From: CALJUZ01 sp003387805
Lineage (GTDB): Bacteria > Bacillota > Limnochordia > Limnochordales > ZCTH02-B6
Reading direction: 5' to 3'
DNA length: 15,792 nt
Assembly (NCBI GenBank): GCA_937975235.1
Contig: CALJUZ010000052.1
Coordinates: 1-15,792 of the forward strand
In this document: positions 13,113-15,792 of the stretch, piece after piece
How positions within the stretch are numbered: position 1 is the stretch's first letter
How the letters are laid out: each line of letters begins with the position of its first letter
Translations under genes and position numbers: made by a program
The notes under the pieces: model-generated
Seen by the model: the letters and a program-made list of their open reading frames with translations, nothing else
What the model was told of the DNA's origin: nothing
The model's database searches: none

Positions 13113-15467
13113 ATGGCGATTACCCATGAAGAACTGCTGGAGCAGAAGCGGGCCGAACAGGCCCGGCGGACCGACGCCCGCGCCGGCGAGCGCGAGGGCG
13201 CCGAAGGCGCCGTGGCGCCGGCCCAGCAGACGGGCTTTTTGAGCGGCAACGAGATGGCCGCGCTGGCGGCGCGGCAGATCAACTACCACGTCATGGGCTA
13301 CTACCCCATCACGCCGTCGACGGAAATCGCCGAGATTTTGGCGGCCGACGCGGCCCAGGGCAAGCATGACATCGTCATGATCCCGGCCGACGGCGAGCAC
13401 GGCGCGGCGGGGATTTGCTACGGCGCCTCCACCGGCGGCGGGCGGGTGTTCAACGCGACCAGCGCCAACGGTTTGCTGTACTCGCTGGAGCAGATGCCCG
13501 TGCAGTCGGGGACGCGCTTCCCCATGGTGCTGGATTTGGTCACCCGCTCGGTGAGCGGGCCGCTGGACATCCGCGGCGACCATTCGGATCTGTACTTCGC
13601 CATCCACACCGGCTGGATCGTGCTGCTGGCCCGGGATCCGCAGGCGGTGTACGACATGAACATCATGGCGCTGCGCATCGGCGAGCACCCGGACGTGCAG
13701 CTGCCGGTCATCGTGGCCTACGACGGCTTCTTTACCAGCCACCAGAAGCGGCGGGTGAAGTATTTCGCCGAGGACAAAGTGGTGCAGGACTTTTTGGGTC
13801 CCGTGCCGCCCCGCGTCACGGCGCTGGATCCGCGCAACCCGGTGACCATCGGGCCGTACATGAACGACCCGGACCTGATCAACAACAAGTACCAGCTGCA
13901 TCGGGCCATGGAGGCGGCGCGCGGCGTCATCGAGGAAGTGTTCGCGGAGTACGCGGAGCTGTCGGGCCGCTCGTACTCCACGGTGGACCTCTACCGCATG
14001 GAAGACGCGGAAGTGGCGCTGTTCCTGCTCAACTCCGCGGCGGAGACGGCCAAGGACGTGGCCGACAAGCTGCGGGAGGAAGGCCTGAAGGTGGGCGTCA
14101 TCAGCCCCAACGTGCTGCGGCCGTTCCCGGCCAAGGAGATTCGCGAGGCGCTGCGCCACGTGAAGGCGCTGCTGGTGGCCGAGCGGGGCGACTCCTACGG
14201 CGCCGGCGGCGGTCCTATGACCCACGAGGTCAAGTCCGCGCTGAAGGACGATCCGGACAACCGCACCATCGTGCTGTCCCGCATTTACGGGCTGGGCGGC
14301 CGCGACTTTTACCACGACGACGCGGAAGCCATGTTCCGCCAGGCGCTGGAGGCCGCGGAGAAGGGCCGGGCCGACGTGGTGTTTGACTACCACGGCGTCA
14401 CGCCGGGCACCGAGGAGAAGACCTTTGCGCCGGGCACGCCCGCGCTGACCAAGGAGGAAACGACGGGCCTGGTCAGCGTGGAGCAGGACCCGGAGACCGG
14501 TGAGCTCAAGGTCAAGGTTCCGCCGCCGCGGCGGCTGATGAAGCGGCCCAAGCGCATCGCGCCGGGCCACGGCGCGTGCCCGGGCTGCGGCATCTTCCCG
14601 GCGCTCAACCAATTTTTGGCCGGCCTCGAAGGCGACGTCGTCGTGTTGTACCAGACGGGCTGCGCGATGGTGGTGACGACGGGGTATCCGTTTACGTCGC
14701 ACCGCATCACGTACATCCACAACCTGTTCCAGAACGGCGCGCCCACGCTGTCGGGCCTGGTGGAGATGTTCGAGGAGAAGAAGCGCCGCGGTGAAATCGA
14801 CGTGGGCGAGGACATCACCTTCGTCATGATTACCGGCGACGGCGGCATGGACATCGGCATGGGCCCGGCCATCGGCACGGCGCTGCGCAACCACAAGATG
14901 ATCATTCTCGAGTACGACAACGAAGGCTACATGAACACCGGCAGCCAGCTGTCGTACTCGACGCCGCTGGGCCATATGACGTCCACGTCCACGGTGGGTC
15001 CGGCCCGCCGGGGCAAGACGTTCCACCACAAGGACACGGTGCAGATTATGGCCGCGACGAACATCCCGTACGTCTTCACCGGCGTGGAGGCGTTTCCGCA
15101 GGACCTGGTGAAGAAGGCGGCCAAGGCCCAGTGGTATGCGAAAAACGAGGGCCTCGTCTACGGCAAGGTGCTCATCGCCTGCCCGCTGAACTGGCGCAGC
15201 GAAGACAAGCTGGGCACCGAGATCGTGGAGGCCGCGGTGAACAGCTGCTTCTTCCCGCTGTACGAGGTGGAGAAGGGCAAGACGAAGATCACCTACGACC
15301 CGGAGAAGCGGAACAAGCGCATCCCGGTGGCCGACTGGCTGAAGCTGATGGGCAAGACCCGGCACTTGCTGCGGCCCGAGAACGCCGACCTCCTGGCCGA
15401 AATCGAGGAAGAGGTCGAGCGGCGCTGGCAGCGGCTGAAGGCGATGCACGAGCATCCGCTGCTGTAA
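13113..15467 (+). CDS. 2-oxoacid (probably pyruvate):ferredoxin oxidoreductase, fused alpha-beta chain
   Basis: The 784-residue protein joins an alpha half (about 35-430) with YPITPSTE (64-71), SVSGPLDIRGDHSD and TGWIVLLA, and a beta half (about 480-760) with CPGCG (Cys489, Cys492), Cys517 and Cys690 as the likely ligands of a [4Fe-4S] cluster. The thiamine-diphosphate/Mg motif is GDGGMDIG (575-582) through NEGYMNTG (603-610). The YDNE-YMNTG and GDHSD wording is that of pyruvate:ferredoxin oxidoreductases, so pyruvate to acetyl-CoA is the best guess; other 2-oxoacids are possible. ATG 13113 has GGAG 8 bases upstream. A GTG at 13104, overlapping the previous stop as GTGA, would add three residues. 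The first 35 residues are charged and variable. A strong terminator follows, so this closes the operon. Confidence 0.92.
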   Translation: MAITHEELLEQKRAEQARRTDARAGEREGAEGAVAPAQQTGFLSGNEMAALAARQINYHVMGYYPITPSTEIAEILAADAAQGKHDIVMIPADGEHGAAGICYGASTGGGRVFNATSANGLLYSLEQMPVQSGTRFPMVLDLVTRSVSGPLDIRGDHSDLYFAIHTGWIVLLARDPQAVYDMNIMALRIGEHPDVQLPVIVAYDGFFTSHQKRRVKYFAEDKVVQDFLGPVPPRVTALDPRNPVTIGPYMNDPDLINNKYQLHRAMEAARGVIEEVFAEYAELSGRSYSTVDLYRMEDAEVALFLLNSAAETAKDVADKLREEGLKVGVISPNVLRPFPAKEIREALRHVKALLVAERGDSYGAGGGPMTHEVKSALKDDPDNRTIVLSRIYGLGGRDFYHDDAEAMFRQALEAAEKGRADVVFDYHGVTPGTEEKTFAPGTPALTKEETTGLVSVEQDPETGELKVKVPPPRRLMKRPKRIAPGHGACPGCGIFPALNQFLAGLEGDVVVLYQTGCAMVVTTGYPFTSHRITYIHNLFQNGAPTLSGLVEMFEEKKRRGEIDVGEDITFVMITGDGGMDIGMGPAIGTALRNHKMIILEYDNEGYMNTGSQLSYSTPLGHMTSTSTVGPARRGKTFHHKDTVQIMAATNIPYVFTGVEAFPQDLVKKAAKAQWYAKNEGLVYGKVLIACPLNWRSEDKLGTEIVEAAVNSCFFPLYEVEKGKTKITYDPEKRNKRIPVADWLKLMGKTRHLLRPENADLLAEIEEEVERRWQRLKAMHEHPLL

Positions 15468-15503
15468 GGCGGCCGGGGGCTCGGAGCCGGAGGACGAAAC
15501 GAG

Positions 15504-15533
15504 GAGGCGGCGCGCGGCGCCGCCTCTTTTGTT
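15504..15533 (+). terminator. Intrinsic terminator after the oxidoreductase operon
   Basis: GAGGCGGCG and CGCCGCCTC form a perfect 9-bp stem around CGCGG, followed by TTTTGTT. It starts about 37 bases past the alpha-beta stop and is the cleanest terminator in the window. Confidence 0.92.
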
Positions 15534-15792
15534 GGTCGAAGCGCGGGTCCGGCGCGGGAGAGCGACCGCTGCGGGAGAAAAAATTCTTGACGGATGCAGC
15601 TCGTCCGGCAGGAGCCGCCCCGCGCACACCGAGCGAAAATTCCATTCTCATTCTGCACTAACCATTAAAATTCGACATTGGTTTCATCACGCGCTGTCCG
15701 CACCGCACCCGTCGCCTTTGAAAAGGTGGAATTGGCATGCCCAAACCCGCCGTGCCGCCGTCTGCGTGCCTTGTTGGCGCCGTGCCGCCGTC
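15534..15792 (+). other. Terminal non-coding stretch with a possible truncated reading frame
   Basis: This stretch is AT-richer than the rest (especially 15640-15700). An ATG at 15737 follows GGTGG by 7 bases and opens an in-frame stretch of 18 codons to the window end (MPKPAVPPSACLVGAVPPS-like), too short to identify. TTGACG at 15587-15592 has no -10 partner. No confident gene is seen. Confidence 0.2.
15748..15792. repeat. 15-base direct repeat at the window edge, 30-base period
   Basis: CGCCGTGCCGCCGTC occurs at 15748-15762 and again at 15778-15792, separated by 15 bases. The second copy ends exactly at the window edge, so whether more copies follow cannot be told. Confidence 0.6.

Noticed and set aside
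15587..15592. TTGACG as a promoter downstream of the oxidoreductase operon
   Set aside because: The bases 17 positions downstream are GC-rich with no -10 resemblance.
12921..15629. Long minus-strand frame opposite the alpha-beta oxidoreductase gene
   Set aside because: It is antisense to a complete, motif-rich enzyme; the translation is His/Arg/Val-rich with no family signature.

Overview
The window is GC-rich DNA that reads like a high-GC Firmicute. The MhqR/MhqO/MhqD quinone-stress genes and the RNA-binding antiterminator GlpP are typical of Firmicutes. Very high third-position GC produces many long, meaningless open frames on the opposite strands. I cannot place it to genus. A Limnochordia- or Symbiobacterium-like lineage is a guess. 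The predicted glycerol-3-phosphate binding protein has an ordinary signal peptide and no lipobox cysteine, which would fit a Firmicute with an outer membrane but does not prove one.

Positions 1-2300 (minus strand) hold a compact quinone/electrophile-stress cluster: a MarR-type repressor (mhqR), a ring-cleaving dioxygenase (mhqO) and an alpha/beta hydrolase (mhqD, cut by the window start). A strong sigma-A promoter lies upstream of mhqR. A near-perfect palindrome resembling the MhqR box sits at the predicted transcription start, so the cluster is probably autoregulated.

Positions 2370-10156 (minus strand) are a glycerol-3-phosphate (G3P) regulon. In transcription order it contains glpP (antiterminator), a HAD-IIA sugar-phosphatase-like gene, glpD (G3P dehydrogenase), ugpB-ugpA-ugpE (ABC importer for G3P and its diesters, without its ATPase) and a cytosolic glycerophosphodiesterase. 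glpK (glycerol kinase) is divergent from glpP. The leaders of glpD and ugpB share a 26-nt element, GGGAC, then 16 nt with two GGAGA repeats, then GTCCC. Its 3' arm is also the 5' arm of a downstream intrinsic terminator. This gives two mutually exclusive RNA folds and is the expected layout for GlpP-controlled antitermination. It links uptake, diester hydrolysis and G3P oxidation under one RNA-level switch.

Positions 10401-15533 (plus strand) hold glpK followed by a 2-oxoacid (probably pyruvate):ferredoxin oxidoreductase encoded as two fused chains, gamma-delta then alpha-beta, closed by a strong terminator. Together the genes describe a route from glycerophosphodiesters or glycerol to G3P, to dihydroxyacetone phosphate and, through glycolysis and this oxidoreductase, to acetyl-CoA and reduced ferredoxin. 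The last 259 bases hold no confident gene, only an AT-richer stretch, a possible start of a truncated reading frame and a short direct repeat at the very edge. I see no tRNA, rRNA, CRISPR array or insertion sequence. I found no wholly unknown system. The paired leader-RNA switches and the double-fusion oxidoreductase are the best candidates for follow-up.
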